Source: Poriferisulfidus sp963668445 (lineage in GTDB: Bacteria; Pseudomonadota; Gammaproteobacteria; Poriferisulfidales; Poriferisulfidaceae). From it: a stretch of 64,000 nt of DNA. The translations under genes were made by a program, and so were the position numbers. The stretch spans positions 992,001 to 1,056,000 of the forward strand of contig OY764335.1 of assembly GCA_963668445.1 (NCBI GenBank), given 5' to 3'. The notes under the pieces are model-generated. The model was not told where the DNA came from and did not search any database. It worked only from the letters and a program-made list of their open reading frames with translations. Shown one piece after another: positions 10,737-20,373 of this stretch; the first letter of the stretch is position 1; the number at the start of each line of letters is the position of its first letter.

Positions 10737-13406
10737 ATGAACAATAGTTATAATGTTTGTTCTACGCTGAAAGCGGGCGGCAGAACCTACCAGATCCATC
10801 GGCTGACCGCGCTCAGCGGCGCCGAACGCCTTCCGTTCTCCCTGAAGATACTGCTGGAAAATCTGCTGCGCTACGAGGATGGTCGCACTGTCACTTCGGA
10901 CGACATCACGGCCCTTCTGAACTGGGATCCGACCGCGGCGGCGAGCCGCGAAATCGCCTTTCGCCCAGCCCGCGTCCTGATGCAGGATTTCACCGGCGTA
11001 CCGGCGGTCGTCGATTTGGCCGCCATGCGCAATGCCATCAGCGCCCTTGGCGGCAATCCGGAGCGCATCAACCCGTTGCAGCCAGCCGAACTGGTCATTG
11101 ACCATTCCGTGCAAGTGGACCGATTTGCTAGCGATCAGGCCTTCGACCTCAATGCCAAACTGGAATTCGACCGAAACCGCGAACGCTACCGATTCCTCAA
11201 ATGGGGCCAAGGCGCCTTCAGCAATTTCAAAGTCGTCCCACCTGACACCGGCATCGTGCATCAGGTCAATCTTGAGTACTTGGCCCGCGTGGTTTTCGCG
11301 CAGGAACGCGATGGCGTACTGGAAGCCTATCCGGACACTCTGGTAGGCACGGACTCTCACACCACGATGATCAACGGCATTGGCGTTCTAGGCTGGGGCG
11401 TCGGTGGCATCGAGGCCGAAGCGTCCATGCTGGGCCAGCCGATTTCCATGCTGATCCCGCGGGTGGTCGGCTTCCGCCTGACAGGCTCCCTGCCGGAAGG
11501 CGCCACCGGCACCGATCTGGTGCTTACCATCGTCCAGATGCTGCGCGCGCATGGCGTGGTCGGCAAATTCGTCGAATTCCACGGCGACGGCTTGGACCAT
11601 CTCGCCATTGGCGATCGCGCCACCATCGCCAACATGGCACCAGAATACGGCGCGACTTGCGGACTCTTTCCCATCGATCAAGAGACCTTGGACTACTTGC
11701 GCCTCACGGGCCGGGATGCCAGTCTGGTGGCCTGCGTCGAAGCCTATGCCAAGGAACAAGCGATGTGGCGCGGCGGACAGGCAGAGCATGCCGTCTACAG
11801 CGAAGCTCTGGAACTGGATCTCGGCACGGTCGAGCCCAGCCTGGCCGGACCCAAACGCCCGCAGGACCGAGTGCCGTTGCGGGATGCGGCCCAGCAATTC
11901 CAAACGCAGCTGGAGTCCATCAACCGACAGCGCGGCAAATCCGAACCGTCCAGCACCGAAGTGGAGATCAACGGCGAAGCCTGCCGCATCGGCGACGGCA
12001 TGGTGGCCATCGCCGCGATCACATCCTGCACCAACACTTCCAACCCGGCCGTCATGGTCGGCGCCGGGCTGGTCGCCAAGAAAGCCGTCGCACTGGGCTT
12101 GAAAGCCCGGCCATGGGTCAAAACGTCGCTGGCCCCAGGTTCGCGCGTGGTGACCGACTATCTGGAACGCGCGGATTTGATGGAGGCATTGAAAACACTG
12201 GGCTTCCATCTGGTCGGCTACGGCTGCACCACATGCATCGGCAATTCCGGCCCTCTTCCGGAGCAAGTGTCCGGGCTGATCGCGGACCATGACCTGACGG
12301 CCGTCTCGGTCCTGTCCGGCAACCGCAATTTCGAGGGTCGCATTCATGCCCAAGTGCTGATGAACTATCTGGCGTCGCCGCCACTGGTCGTCGCTTATGC
12401 CATCGTCGGGCGCATGGACCGGGATCTCTACGCGGAGCCGCTGGCGACGACTGCGGACGGACGCGACATCTTCCTCAAGGACATTTGGCCGACGCAGCGG
12501 GAAATCGCCGAAGTGCTGGGCAGCGCCTTGGATGCCGGACAGTTCCAGGACAGCTATCAGGCCGTCTTCGAGGGCGATGCCAACTGGGCCGGATTGAATG
12601 CGGATGCCGGGCGACTGTATGCATGGCCGGATTCCACGTACGTCTCGCATCCGCCCTACTTCGAAGACATCTCCATGGAGGTCGGCGAACTGGCCGACAT
12701 CGCCGGCGCCCGGGCTTTGGCATTCCTTGGCGACTCGGTGACAACCGATCACATCTCGCCGGCCGGGGCCATTGCGGAAGACAGCCCAGCCGGGCGCTAC
12801 TTGAAAGAGCGCAGCGTCGAACCGGCGGACTTCAACTCCTACGGCTCGCGACGCGGCAACCATGAAGTCATGATGCGCGGCACTTTCGCCAACATCCGAT
12901 TGCGCAACCGGCTGGCCAATGGCGTTGAAGGCGGCGTGACGCGGCATCTGCCGAGCGGCGAGACGATGCCGATCTTCGATGCGGCCATGAAGTACCACGA
13001 GGAGGCAACCCCACTCATCGTACTGGCCGGCAAGGAATACGGCTGCGGCTCCTCTCGCGACTGGGCCGCCAAAGGCCCGCGCCTGCAAGGCGTGCGAGCC
13101 GTCATCGCCGAAAGCTACGAACGCATCCATCGCTCCAACCTGATCGGCATGGGCATCCTGCCGTTGCAGTTCCCCGATGGCGAAACCGCCGATTCGCTAG
13201 GCCTTACCGGCGAAGAGCACTTCGACATCGCCGGACTGTCAGGAACGCAGGACATGCCCGAGCAGCTTGCTGTCACCGCCCGCTCCGGCAACGGCGGCAC
13301 GCCCATCGCCTTCCATGCGGTCGTGCGCATTGATACGCCGCAAGAAGTCGAGTACTACCGCCACGGCGGCATCCTGCACTACGTGCTGCGGCAACTGGCG
13401 GCTTGA
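10737..13406 (+). CDS. acnA: Aconitate hydratase A
   Basis: This 889-residue TCA-cycle aconitase interconverts citrate and isocitrate using a [4Fe-4S] cluster. The three cluster cysteines are visible: one in SCTNTSNP (about C431) and two in GYGCTTCIGNSG (about C496 and C499). Near the C-terminus, GKEYGCGSSRDWAAKGP forms the swivel-domain active site. The start at 10737 (MNNSYNVC) was chosen because upstream in-frame residues match no aconitase N-terminus. The gene converges on fumC. Confidence 0.95.
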   Translation: MNNSYNVCSTLKAGGRTYQIHRLTALSGAERLPFSLKILLENLLRYEDGRTVTSDDITALLNWDPTAAASREIAFRPARVLMQDFTGVPAVVDLAAMRNAISALGGNPERINPLQPAELVIDHSVQVDRFASDQAFDLNAKLEFDRNRERYRFLKWGQGAFSNFKVVPPDTGIVHQVNLEYLARVVFAQERDGVLEAYPDTLVGTDSHTTMINGIGVLGWGVGGIEAEASMLGQPISMLIPRVVGFRLTGSLPEGATGTDLVLTIVQMLRAHGVVGKFVEFHGDGLDHLAIGDRATIANMAPEYGATCGLFPIDQETLDYLRLTGRDASLVACVEAYAKEQAMWRGGQAEHAVYSEALELDLGTVEPSLAGPKRPQDRVPLRDAAQQFQTQLESINRQRGKSEPSSTEVEINGEACRIGDGMVAIAAITSCTNTSNPAVMVGAGLVAKKAVALGLKARPWVKTSLAPGSRVVTDYLERADLMEALKTLGFHLVGYGCTTCIGNSGPLPEQVSGLIADHDLTAVSVLSGNRNFEGRIHAQVLMNYLASPPLVVAYAIVGRMDRDLYAEPLATTADGRDIFLKDIWPTQREIAEVLGSALDAGQFQDSYQAVFEGDANWAGLNADAGRLYAWPDSTYVSHPPYFEDISMEVGELADIAGARALAFLGDSVTTDHISPAGAIAEDSPAGRYLKERSVEPADFNSYGSRRGNHEVMMRGTFANIRLRNRLANGVEGGVTRHLPSGETMPIFDAAMKYHEEATPLIVLAGKEYGCGSSRDWAAKGPRLQGVRAVIAESYERIHRSNLIGMGILPLQFPDGETADSLGLTGEEHFDIAGLSGTQDMPEQLAVTARSGNGGTPIAFHAVVRIDTPQEVEYYRHGGILHYVLRQLAA

Positions 13407-13415
13407 ATCCGCGGT

Positions 13416-13437
13416 TGGCCGGCCCGCAGGCCGGCCA
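13416..13437. terminator. Perfect hairpin between convergent acnA and fumC
   Basis: A 9-bp perfect inverted repeat TGGCCGGCC (13416-13424) and GGCCGGCCA (13429-13437) with a 4-nt loop lies in the 39-nt gap between the two convergent stops. There is no T-run on either side, so it is not a canonical intrinsic terminator. It could act as a bidirectional transcript-end or stabilising hairpin. Confidence 0.5.
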
Positions 13438-13445
13438 TCGCGCCC

Positions 13446-14816
13446 TCACTCCACAATGCCGCCGTACGTCAACGCGGTCGCATCTAGCAGCTGGCGCAAA
13501 TCCTCTTCGGACAGGTCGGTTTGCTCGCGGGCCACATCCAGCACGGAACGGCCTTCAGCGTAGGCTTGCTTGGCGATCGCCGCGCCTTTTTCGTAACCGA
13601 TGGCGGTATTGAGCGCCGTCACCAGAATCGGATTGCGCTCCAGCGAGGCTTGCAGAACTTCGTCGTTGACCGTGAATCCGGCAATGGCCCGATCCGCCAG
13701 AAGTTTTGAAATATTTGAAAGTATTTCAATGCTCTGCAACAAATTGTACGCAATGATTGGAAGCATGACGTTGAGTTGGAAATTGCCTGACTGCCCCGCC
13801 ACGCTGATGGTGGCATCGTTGCCGATCACTTGCGCCGCCGCCATCGCTGCGGATTCCGGAACGACCGGATTCACCTTGCCGGGCATGATGCTGCTGCCCG
13901 GCTGCAAGGCCGGCAAGGCGATCTCGCCCAGACCGGACAACGGCCCGGAGTTCATCCAGCGCAAATCGTTGGCGATCTTCATCAGGCCGACGGCCACCGT
14001 CTTGAGCTGCCCGCTCATCTCGACGGCGGCATCCTGGGCCGCCAAGGCTTCGAACTTGTCCGGCTTGGACGAGAACCTGAGGCCGGTATTCTCTTGCAGG
14101 AACTCAAGGAATGTAGCCACGAAATCCTCTGGCACATTAATGCCGCTGCCGACCGCCGTCCCGCCTTGCGCCAGTTCCTGCAAGCGCGGCAGCGAACTTT
14201 CGATCCGCCGGACGCCGTAGCCGATCTGACTGGCCCATGCGCCGACCTCTTGGGACATGCGCACCGGCATGGCATCCATCAGGTGCGTCCGTCCGGTCTT
14301 GACCTGCGCATCCAGCGTGCCAGCCTTGTCGCGCAAAGTCTGCTGCAAATACGCCAACGCCGGAAGCAACTGCCGTTCAATGGCGATGCAGGCGCTGACA
14401 TGGATGGTCGTCGGAATCACGTCGTTCGAGCTCTGGCTCATATTGACGTGATCGTTCGGATGCACCCCCTCTCCTGCCAAATGCGCAATCACCTCGTTGG
14501 CGTTCATGTTGGTGCTGGTGCCGGAGCCTGTCTGGAAGACGTCAACCGGGAATTCCGCATCATGCTGCCCGTCCGCGACCTGCTGCGCCGCCGCGGCGAT
14601 GGCATCGGCCTGCTCCTGCTCCAGAAGGCCCAGTCTGGCATTGGCTTCCGCGCAGGCGCGCTTGACCAGCCCCAATCCGTGCAGGAAGCTGCGCGGCATG
14701 CGCAAGCCGCTGACCGGGAAATTTTCCACGGCGCGCTGCGTCTGCGCCCCATAGCAAGCGTCCTCCGGCACCCGCATTTCTCCCATGCTGTCTTTTTCCG
14801 TCCGCCATCCAGCCAT
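13446..14816 (-). CDS. fumC: Fumarate hydratase class II
   Basis: FumC is the iron-independent fumarase of the TCA cycle. The 456-residue protein shows GSGTSTNMNANEV, GRTHLMDAMPVR and the family signature GSSIMPGKVNPV. I chose the ATG at 14816 (MAGWRTEKDSMGEM) because it matches the family N-terminus; the frame stays open for 95 more codons but overlaps purB. It is divergent from purB with a 74-nt gap. Confidence 0.96.
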   Translation of the reverse strand: MAGWRTEKDSMGEMRVPEDACYGAQTQRAVENFPVSGLRMPRSFLHGLGLVKRACAEANARLGLLEQEQADAIAAAAQQVADGQHDAEFPVDVFQTGSGTSTNMNANEVIAHLAGEGVHPNDHVNMSQSSNDVIPTTIHVSACIAIERQLLPALAYLQQTLRDKAGTLDAQVKTGRTHLMDAMPVRMSQEVGAWASQIGYGVRRIESSLPRLQELAQGGTAVGSGINVPEDFVATFLEFLQENTGLRFSSKPDKFEALAAQDAAVEMSGQLKTVAVGLMKIANDLRWMNSGPLSGLGEIALPALQPGSSIMPGKVNPVVPESAAMAAAQVIGNDATISVAGQSGNFQLNVMLPIIAYNLLQSIEILSNISKLLADRAIAGFTVNDEVLQASLERNPILVTALNTAIGYEKGAAIAKQAYAEGRSVLDVAREQTDLSEEDLRQLLDATALTYGGIVE

Positions 14817-14853
14817 TGCCTTCGCCCTCTCATCGGTAGCCCTGTGGTACCCA

Positions 14854-14859
14854 TATAAT
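14854..14859 (+). promoter_or_regulatory. -10 element in the fumC/purB divergent promoter region
   Basis: A perfect TATAAT lies at 14854-14859, 32 nt before the purB start codon. The same spot reads ATTATA on the other strand, where TATTAT could serve fumC. No good -35 hexamer is seen for either direction, so the polymerase may need an activator. Confidence 0.4.
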
Positions 14860-14890
14860 ACCGGGTTGCCAATCGCATGAGGCCTCGATT

Positions 14891-16261
14891 TTGGAACTTT
14901 CGCCCTTGACCGCCCTGTCCCCGGTTGACGGGCGCTATCATCAGCAGACCGAGGAACGGCTGCGCCAATTGTTCTCCGAGTTCGGGCTGATCCGGCACCG
15001 CTTGGAAGTGGAGATCGCTTGGCTCGCGGCCCTGTCCGAGCATCCGGAGGTTGCCGAAGTCCCGCCGCTGTCCGAGACTGCTCGCCAAAAGCTTCAAGCA
15101 CTCGTGGCCGATTTCTCTCCCGCGCAGGCGCAGTGCGTCAAGGATATCGAAAAGCAGACCAACCACGATGTCAAAGCTCTGGAATACTTCCTGCGCGAGC
15201 AGTTGCAGGCCGACCGCGAACTCGCTCCGCTTGAAGGCTTCATCCATTTCGCCTGCACCTCGTGGGATGTCAACCATCCCGCTTATGCCTTGATGCTCGA
15301 TCGGGCGCGCATCGAGATCATTCTCCCTGCCTTGGAGCAGATCGAGGAGAGGCTCCGCTCCATGGCGCACGACTACGCCGATCTTCCGATGCTGTCGCGC
15401 ACGCACGGGCAGCCGGCCTCCCCGACGACCTTGGGCAAGGAAATTGCCGTCACGGCGGCGCGACTGCAGAGGCAATTGAGCGGATTGCGCGACATGCGCT
15501 TTCTGGCCAAGATGAACGGCGCCGTCGGCAACTACAACGCGCACCGCGCCGCCTATCCCGAGGTCGACTGGCCCGCCCATGCGGCCCAAGTGCTGCAAGG
15601 CTTGGGGCTGGAAGCGAATCCCTGGACCACCCAGATCGAGCCGTACGACCAGTTCGCGGAGTTCTTCCATGCCCTGATCCGCATTCACAACCTGCTGACG
15701 GATTTCGCACGCGATGCATGGCAGTACATATCCATGGGCTATTTCCGGCAGAAGGTGCAGGCCGGCGAAGTCGGCTCCTCAACGATGCCGCACAAGGTCA
15801 ACCCGATCGATTTCGAAAATGCCGAAGGCAACTTCGGACAGGCTTGCGCCGAACTCGCGTATTACGCCGACAAGTTGACAATTTCACGCCTGCAGCGCGA
15901 CCTGAGCGATTCCACAGTGCTGCGCAACATCGGCGCGACGCTGGCCTGCAGCGCGAATGCCTATGCCGCGTTGCTGCGCGGACTCGGCAAACTGGATCCG
16001 GACCCGCAGGCCATGGAACGCGATCTGGCAGCCTGTCCCGAAGTGCTGGCCGAAGCCGTCCAGACCGTCATGAAACGCTACGGTCTGCCAGAACCGTATG
16101 AGCAGCTCAAGGCCTTCACACGCGGGCAGCACATCACTCAGGAAGGGTTGGCCGAATTTATTGGCAGCTTGAAACTTCCTGAAGACGTGAAGCAACGACT
16201 GAGCGCCATGCAGCCGCGCGATTATCTCGGCTATGCGGCAGAACTGGCGCGAAAGATCTAG
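14891..16261 (+). CDS. purB: Adenylosuccinate lyase (TTG start)
   Basis: PurB acts twice in purine synthesis, cleaving SAICAR and adenylosuccinate to release fumarate. The 456-residue protein has SRTHGQPASPTT and the superfamily signature SSTMPHKVNP. The start codon is TTG at 14891, because MELSPLTALSPVDGRY matches the family N-terminus exactly from there. GAGG sits about 8 nt upstream. Pairing with fumC is notable since PurB makes fumarate, but this may be coincidence. Confidence 0.95.
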   Translation: MELSPLTALSPVDGRYHQQTEERLRQLFSEFGLIRHRLEVEIAWLAALSEHPEVAEVPPLSETARQKLQALVADFSPAQAQCVKDIEKQTNHDVKALEYFLREQLQADRELAPLEGFIHFACTSWDVNHPAYALMLDRARIEIILPALEQIEERLRSMAHDYADLPMLSRTHGQPASPTTLGKEIAVTAARLQRQLSGLRDMRFLAKMNGAVGNYNAHRAAYPEVDWPAHAAQVLQGLGLEANPWTTQIEPYDQFAEFFHALIRIHNLLTDFARDAWQYISMGYFRQKVQAGEVGSSTMPHKVNPIDFENAEGNFGQACAELAYYADKLTISRLQRDLSDSTVLRNIGATLACSANAYAALLRGLGKLDPDPQAMERDLAACPEVLAEAVQTVMKRYGLPEPYEQLKAFTRGQHITQEGLAEFIGSLKLPEDVKQRLSAMQPRDYLGYAAELARKI

Positions 16262-16279
16262 CGGCGGCGGGATTGCTTG

Positions 16280-17404
16280 CTAAGCGTCCAGCTTGCGCTC
16301 AATCGCACCCTTGATGGTGGCAAGCGTCGGCTTGACGCTTTGCATTTCCACGCCCTCGACGACGCTCGGATCCTTCAGGCCATGGCCGGTCAGAGTGCAG
16401 ACCACGACGCTGCCGTCCTCGATCCTTCCGCTGCGGATATCGCACATGGCACCGGCCACCGAGATCGCGGATGCCGGTTCGCAGAAAATGCCTTCCCGGC
16501 TCGCCAGTCGGCGTTGCATCTCTAGGATTTCCTCGTCCGTGCATTCGTCGAACCAGCCGCCTGATTCCCGACTCGCAGCCCAAGCGTAGTCCCAGCTCTG
16601 GGGATGGCCGATGCGAATAGCCGTGGCGCGGGTCTCGGGTTCGGCGACCCATTCGCCGCGCAGGAACGGGGCGCTGCCGGCCGCCTGGTAGCCCAGCATC
16701 CGCGGACGAGTGCCGATTTGCGCAGGCGACGAGAACGGGCAGGAGCCTTGGCAGAACATGCAGGCTTCGGTTGCCGGCTCCAGACAGCCAGCCAATTCGC
16801 TGTAGCCGATCCAGTGGGCCGTGATGTTGCCCGCGTTGCCGACCGGCAGGCAATGGTAGTCTGGGGCTGCGCCCAAGGCTTCCGCAATCTCAAAGGAAGC
16901 CGTCTTCTGGCCTTGGAGCCGGTACGGGTTGACGGAATTGACGATGGTCACAGGCGCCTCTTCGGCGACTTCCCGCACCAGCCGCATTCCGTCGTCGAAA
17001 TTGCCCTCGATCTGCAGGATGGTAGCGCCGTGCATGATCGCTTGGGCGATCTTTCCCAGCGCGACGTTGCCGGCCGGAATCAGCACGAAGCATTCCATGC
17101 CGGCCTGCGCCGCATAGGCAGCCGCCGAGGCCGATGTGTTGCCGGTGGAAGCGCAGATGATGGCGCGGCTGCCTTCTTCCCGGGCGCGGGTCACTGCCAC
17201 GGTCATGCCGCGGTCCTTGAATGAGCCGGTCGGGTTCAGACCTTCGAACTTCACCAGCACCCGGCAACTCGTGGCCCATTCCTTGGGCAGCGCCGCAAGT
17301 TCAATCAGGGGCGTATCGCCTTCGCACAAGCTGACCGCTTCCGTCGCCGCCGCAATCGGCAGGAACTCCCGATAACGGTCGATCAGGCCCGTGTAATGCG
17401 CCAT
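16280..17404 (-). CDS. thrC: Threonine synthase
   Basis: ThrC converts phosphohomoserine to threonine using PLP. The 374-residue protein is of the shorter class. The PLP lysine is K63 in NPTGSFKDRGM, and the glycine-rich phosphate-binding loop reads GNAGNITAHW. The start at 17404 (MAHYTGLIDRY) follows the hom stop by 16 nt. It is the last gene of the alaC-hom-thrC operon. Confidence 0.95.
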   Translation of the reverse strand: MAHYTGLIDRYREFLPIAAATEAVSLCEGDTPLIELAALPKEWATSCRVLVKFEGLNPTGSFKDRGMTVAVTRAREEGSRAIICASTGNTSASAAAYAAQAGMECFVLIPAGNVALGKIAQAIMHGATILQIEGNFDDGMRLVREVAEEAPVTIVNSVNPYRLQGQKTASFEIAEALGAAPDYHCLPVGNAGNITAHWIGYSELAGCLEPATEACMFCQGSCPFSSPAQIGTRPRMLGYQAAGSAPFLRGEWVAEPETRATAIRIGHPQSWDYAWAASRESGGWFDECTDEEILEMQRRLASREGIFCEPASAISVAGAMCDIRSGRIEDGSVVVCTLTGHGLKDPSVVEGVEMQSVKPTLATIKGAIERKLDA

Positions 17405-17420
17405 CGGAATGCCTTGCGAA

Positions 17421-18743
17421 CTATTTGAGCGATTCGATGCGAATGCGCTGTACGCGGGAGACGATTTCATCCAGCGCTTCAATGCGTTCGATCGCTTGAT
17501 CAATGCGCTCTTCCGGCACCTTGTGAGTCAGCAGCGTGACCGGCACGCCGCCGTCGGCCTCGCCATTGTTCGGCTCGCGCTGGCGGATCGCCTCAATGCT
17601 AATTTCCAGATTGCCGAGGATCCGAGTCACCGCCGCCAGCACGCCAGGACGATCCACGGCCTGCAACTTCAGATAGCATGCCGTTTGCACCCGGCCCATC
17701 GGAAGGATCGGCAAGTCGCTCAGCGCGTGCGGCTGGTAGGCCAGATGCGGTACGCGGTTCTCTGCATCCGTCGTCAGGGTGCGCACGACATCCACCAGGT
17801 CCGCGATGACAGCGGAAGCGGTCGGATCTCCGCCGGCACCGGCGCCGTAGTACAAATGCGCGCCCGCCGCATCGGATTTGACGACAACGGCATTCATGAT
17901 GCCATCCACGTTGGCCACCAGTCGCGAGCATGGAATCAGCGTCGGATGAACGCGCAACTCGATGCCGTCCGCGACCCGCTTCGCAATGCCCAGATGCCTG
18001 ATGCGGTAGCCTAAATCCCGAGCGTCGGCAATGTTTTCGGCAGTGATGCCCGTAATGCCTTCCCGATGCACCCGATCGAAGGATAGCGGGATGCCGAACG
18101 CGATGGACGCCAAGATCGTCAGTTTATGGGCAGCATCCGTGCCGTCGATGTCGAAGGCCGGATCGGCCTCTGCGTAGCCCAGCCGCTGCGCTTCTTCCAG
18201 AATTTCCTGAAACGGCCGCCCTTCACGTTCCATCGCCGTCAGAATGTAGTTGCCGGTACCGTTGATGATGCCGGCGATCCATTCGATGCGGTTGCCGCTC
18301 AAGCTTTCGCGGATGTTTTTAATGATCGGGATGCTGCCGGCTACGGCGGCCTCGAAAGCCACGTTTACGCCGCACTGCTCGGCACGCGCAAACACTTCGC
18401 TGCCGTGCAAAGCGATCAGATGCTTGTTGGCGGTGATGACCGGCTTGCCTTGTTCGATAGCCCGCAGCGTCAATTCCCGCGCCGGCTCCAAGCCGCCCAT
18501 CAGTTCGAGCACCACGTCGATGTCCGCAGCTTCCACAATCTCCCGCGGCTCCTTCGTCAGGCGGATGCCCTGCAAGTCGCAATCGCGCGGCTGCTCCAAA
18601 TCCCGGGCGCACGCTGCTACGATGCGCAGCTGCCGTCCGGCCCGCCGCTCGATCTCTTCCTGGTTCCGCGTCAAAGCCCGGATGACGCCGCAACCCACGC
18701 AACCAAGACCCAGCAAACCGACCCTCATCGTCGCAGAATTCAT
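17421..18743 (-). CDS. hom: Homoserine dehydrogenase
   Basis: Hom reduces aspartate semialdehyde to homoserine for threonine and methionine. The 440-residue protein has an NAD(P)-binding GLLGLGCVGCGV near residue 8. The catalytic domain shows GIINGTGNYIL and ADPAFDIDGTDAAHKL. A C-terminal ACT domain (about 355-440, RPGVLAAVTRILG) is the likely allosteric threonine site. Its ATG overlaps the alaC stop by 4 nt. Confidence 0.95.
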   Translation of the reverse strand: MNSATMRVGLLGLGCVGCGVIRALTRNQEEIERRAGRQLRIVAACARDLEQPRDCDLQGIRLTKEPREIVEAADIDVVLELMGGLEPARELTLRAIEQGKPVITANKHLIALHGSEVFARAEQCGVNVAFEAAVAGSIPIIKNIRESLSGNRIEWIAGIINGTGNYILTAMEREGRPFQEILEEAQRLGYAEADPAFDIDGTDAAHKLTILASIAFGIPLSFDRVHREGITGITAENIADARDLGYRIRHLGIAKRVADGIELRVHPTLIPCSRLVANVDGIMNAVVVKSDAAGAHLYYGAGAGGDPTASAVIADLVDVVRTLTTDAENRVPHLAYQPHALSDLPILPMGRVQTACYLKLQAVDRPGVLAAVTRILGNLEISIEAIRQREPNNGEADGGVPVTLLTHKVPEERIDQAIERIEALDEIVSRVQRIRIESLK

Positions 18744-19921
18744 TCGGCATTCCTCATCATGGCCTTGATGTTACGCAGTGCCTGCCGCGTGCGCTGAGCA
18801 TTCTCGATCAAGCTGAAGCGCACATGCCCGTTGCCATTTTGCCCGAATCCGATGCCGGGCGATACCGCGACGTACGCATGCTTGAGCAAATGCTTGCTGA
18901 ACTCCAGAGAGCCCAAGTCTCCGAAGGCAGCGGGAATCGGCGCCCACACGAACATGGTCGCCTTCGGCTTCTCCACCTCCCAGCCCAGCGCATTGAGTCC
19001 GTCGCACAGCACGTCCCGGCGCTTCTGGTACATCCGGCAAATCTCGCCGACGCAGTCCTGCGGCCCGTCCAGCGCCGCGATGGCTGCCACCTGGACCGGG
19101 GTGAACAGGCCGTAATCGACGTACGACTTGATCCGCACCAGCGAACTGACCAAGCGCGAATTGCCGCACATGAAGCCGACGCGCCAGCCCGGCATGTTGT
19201 AGGACTTGGATAAGGTGTAGAACTCCACCGCGACATCCTTGGCACCCTTGACTTGAAGAATCGAAGGCGTCTCGTAGCCGTCGAATGCCAACTCGGCGTA
19301 CGCGATGTCCTGCACGACCCACATTTTGTACTCCTGCGCGATGTCGATAATCTGGCGATAGAAGTCCAAGCCGACGCAATGCCCGGTCGGGTTGCAGGGA
19401 AAGTTGAGCAGTAGCATTTTCGGGCGCGGCCAGCAATTCTCGATCGTTCGCTGCAGCGATTGCAGGAATTCCTCCTCATCGTCCATCGGCACGTAGTTGA
19501 GTTCGGCACCGGCAATGACGCAGCTGTACGGATGGATCGGGTAGGCCGGATTCGGCACCACCACGGTGTCGCCCGGCGACAGCACGGCCAGTGCCAGATG
19601 CGCCAAGCCCTCTTTAGAGCCGATGGTCACCACCGCTTCCGTTTCCGGATCGATGTCGACCGCGAATTTGCGCTGGTACCAGTCGGCAATCGCTCGGCGC
19701 AAGCGCGGAATGCCGCGTGAACTGGAATAGCGATGGGTATCGCTGCGGGCAACGGTTTCGCACAGCTTGTCGACGATGTGCTGCGGCGTCGGCTGATCGG
19801 GATTGCCCATTCCGAAATCGATGATGTCCTCGCCGCGATGCCGCGCCTTGGAGCGCAACTCGCTGACAATGCTGAAGACGTAGGGCGGCAGGCGCGCAAC
19901 GCGCTGGAATTCTTCGCTCAC
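18740..19921 (-). CDS. alaC: Alanine transaminase / PLP aminotransferase, AlaC type (GTG start)
   Basis: This class I aminotransferase is probably a glutamate-pyruvate transaminase. The PLP lysine lies in TLSKSYNMPGWRVGF. I chose a GTG start at 19921 because the resulting N-terminus (MSEEFQRVARLPPYVF) matches AlaC proteins and gives 393 residues. An ATG 16 codons upstream would add an unrelated leader. In Gammaproteobacteria alaC often precedes hom-thrC, as here, with coupled translation to hom. Confidence 0.87.
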   Translation of the reverse strand: MSEEFQRVARLPPYVFSIVSELRSKARHRGEDIIDFGMGNPDQPTPQHIVDKLCETVARSDTHRYSSSRGIPRLRRAIADWYQRKFAVDIDPETEAVVTIGSKEGLAHLALAVLSPGDTVVVPNPAYPIHPYSCVIAGAELNYVPMDDEEEFLQSLQRTIENCWPRPKMLLLNFPCNPTGHCVGLDFYRQIIDIAQEYKMWVVQDIAYAELAFDGYETPSILQVKGAKDVAVEFYTLSKSYNMPGWRVGFMCGNSRLVSSLVRIKSYVDYGLFTPVQVAAIAALDGPQDCVGEICRMYQKRRDVLCDGLNALGWEVEKPKATMFVWAPIPAAFGDLGSLEFSKHLLKHAYVAVSPGIGFGQNGNGHVRFSLIENAQRTRQALRNIKAMMRNAE

Positions 19922-19948
19922 GGGACGCGCACGGGCTGGGTTCCTGAC

Positions 19949-19987
19949 TATAATGGGGAAACAACCCACATTATGCTATTTATTATA
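19949..19987. promoter_or_regulatory. Face-to-face -10 elements in the alaC / Mth938-like divergent gap
   Basis: TATAAT occurs on the + strand at 19949-19954 and again on the minus strand (ATTATA at 19982-19987), forming a 7-bp inverted repeat CTATAAT/ATTATAG. The plus-strand copy would serve the Mth938-like gene and the minus-strand copy alaC, so the two promoters would overlap. Neither has a clear -35 box. Confidence 0.4.
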
Positions 19988-19998
19988 GACGGAGCACC

Positions 19999-20373
19999 AT
20001 GCATTTTGCAGAAGACCGCCCAACGGCCGAGTTCGTCATCCAGTCTTGTGCGGCCTCTGGGGTGCTCATCAATGGCGACACGCATACGACCAGCCTGCTG
20101 CTTTTGCCGAAGCAGCCTCTTTGTACGTGGCCCGTCCCAAGCGGCACGCCGCTCGCTCCGGAGCATTTCCAGAAACTGCTCGACTGCCGACCGGAACTCA
20201 TCGTACTGGGCACCGGCGCCGTGCTGGAACTTCCGTCGCCGGAAATCTATGGCACCGTGCTGAAGCAGGGCATTGGTCTGGAAACCATGACGACCGCCGC
20301 CGCCTGCCGTACCTACAATCTGCTGGCCCAGGACGGGCGCAAGGTCGCCGCCGCTTTGATTCTTCCGGCTTAG
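19999..20373 (+). CDS. Mth938-domain (DUF498/Xcc1710-like) protein
   Basis: This small 124-residue protein of the Mth938-like family has no settled bacterial function; the eukaryotic relative is the complex I assembly factor NDUFAF3. The segment LIVLGTGAVLELP and the C-terminal GLETMTTAAACRTYNLLAQDGR region are typical. GGAG lies 4 nt before the ATG. Its stop overlaps the convergent nlpD stop. Confidence 0.8.
   Translation: MHFAEDRPTAEFVIQSCAASGVLINGDTHTTSLLLLPKQPLCTWPVPSGTPLAPEHFQKLLDCRPELIVLGTGAVLELPSPEIYGTVLKQGIGLETMTTAAACRTYNLLAQDGRKVAAALILPA

Noticed and set aside
11388..13130. A 580-residue open frame on the minus strand
   Set aside because: Antisense to acnA, which has all three iron-sulfur cysteines.
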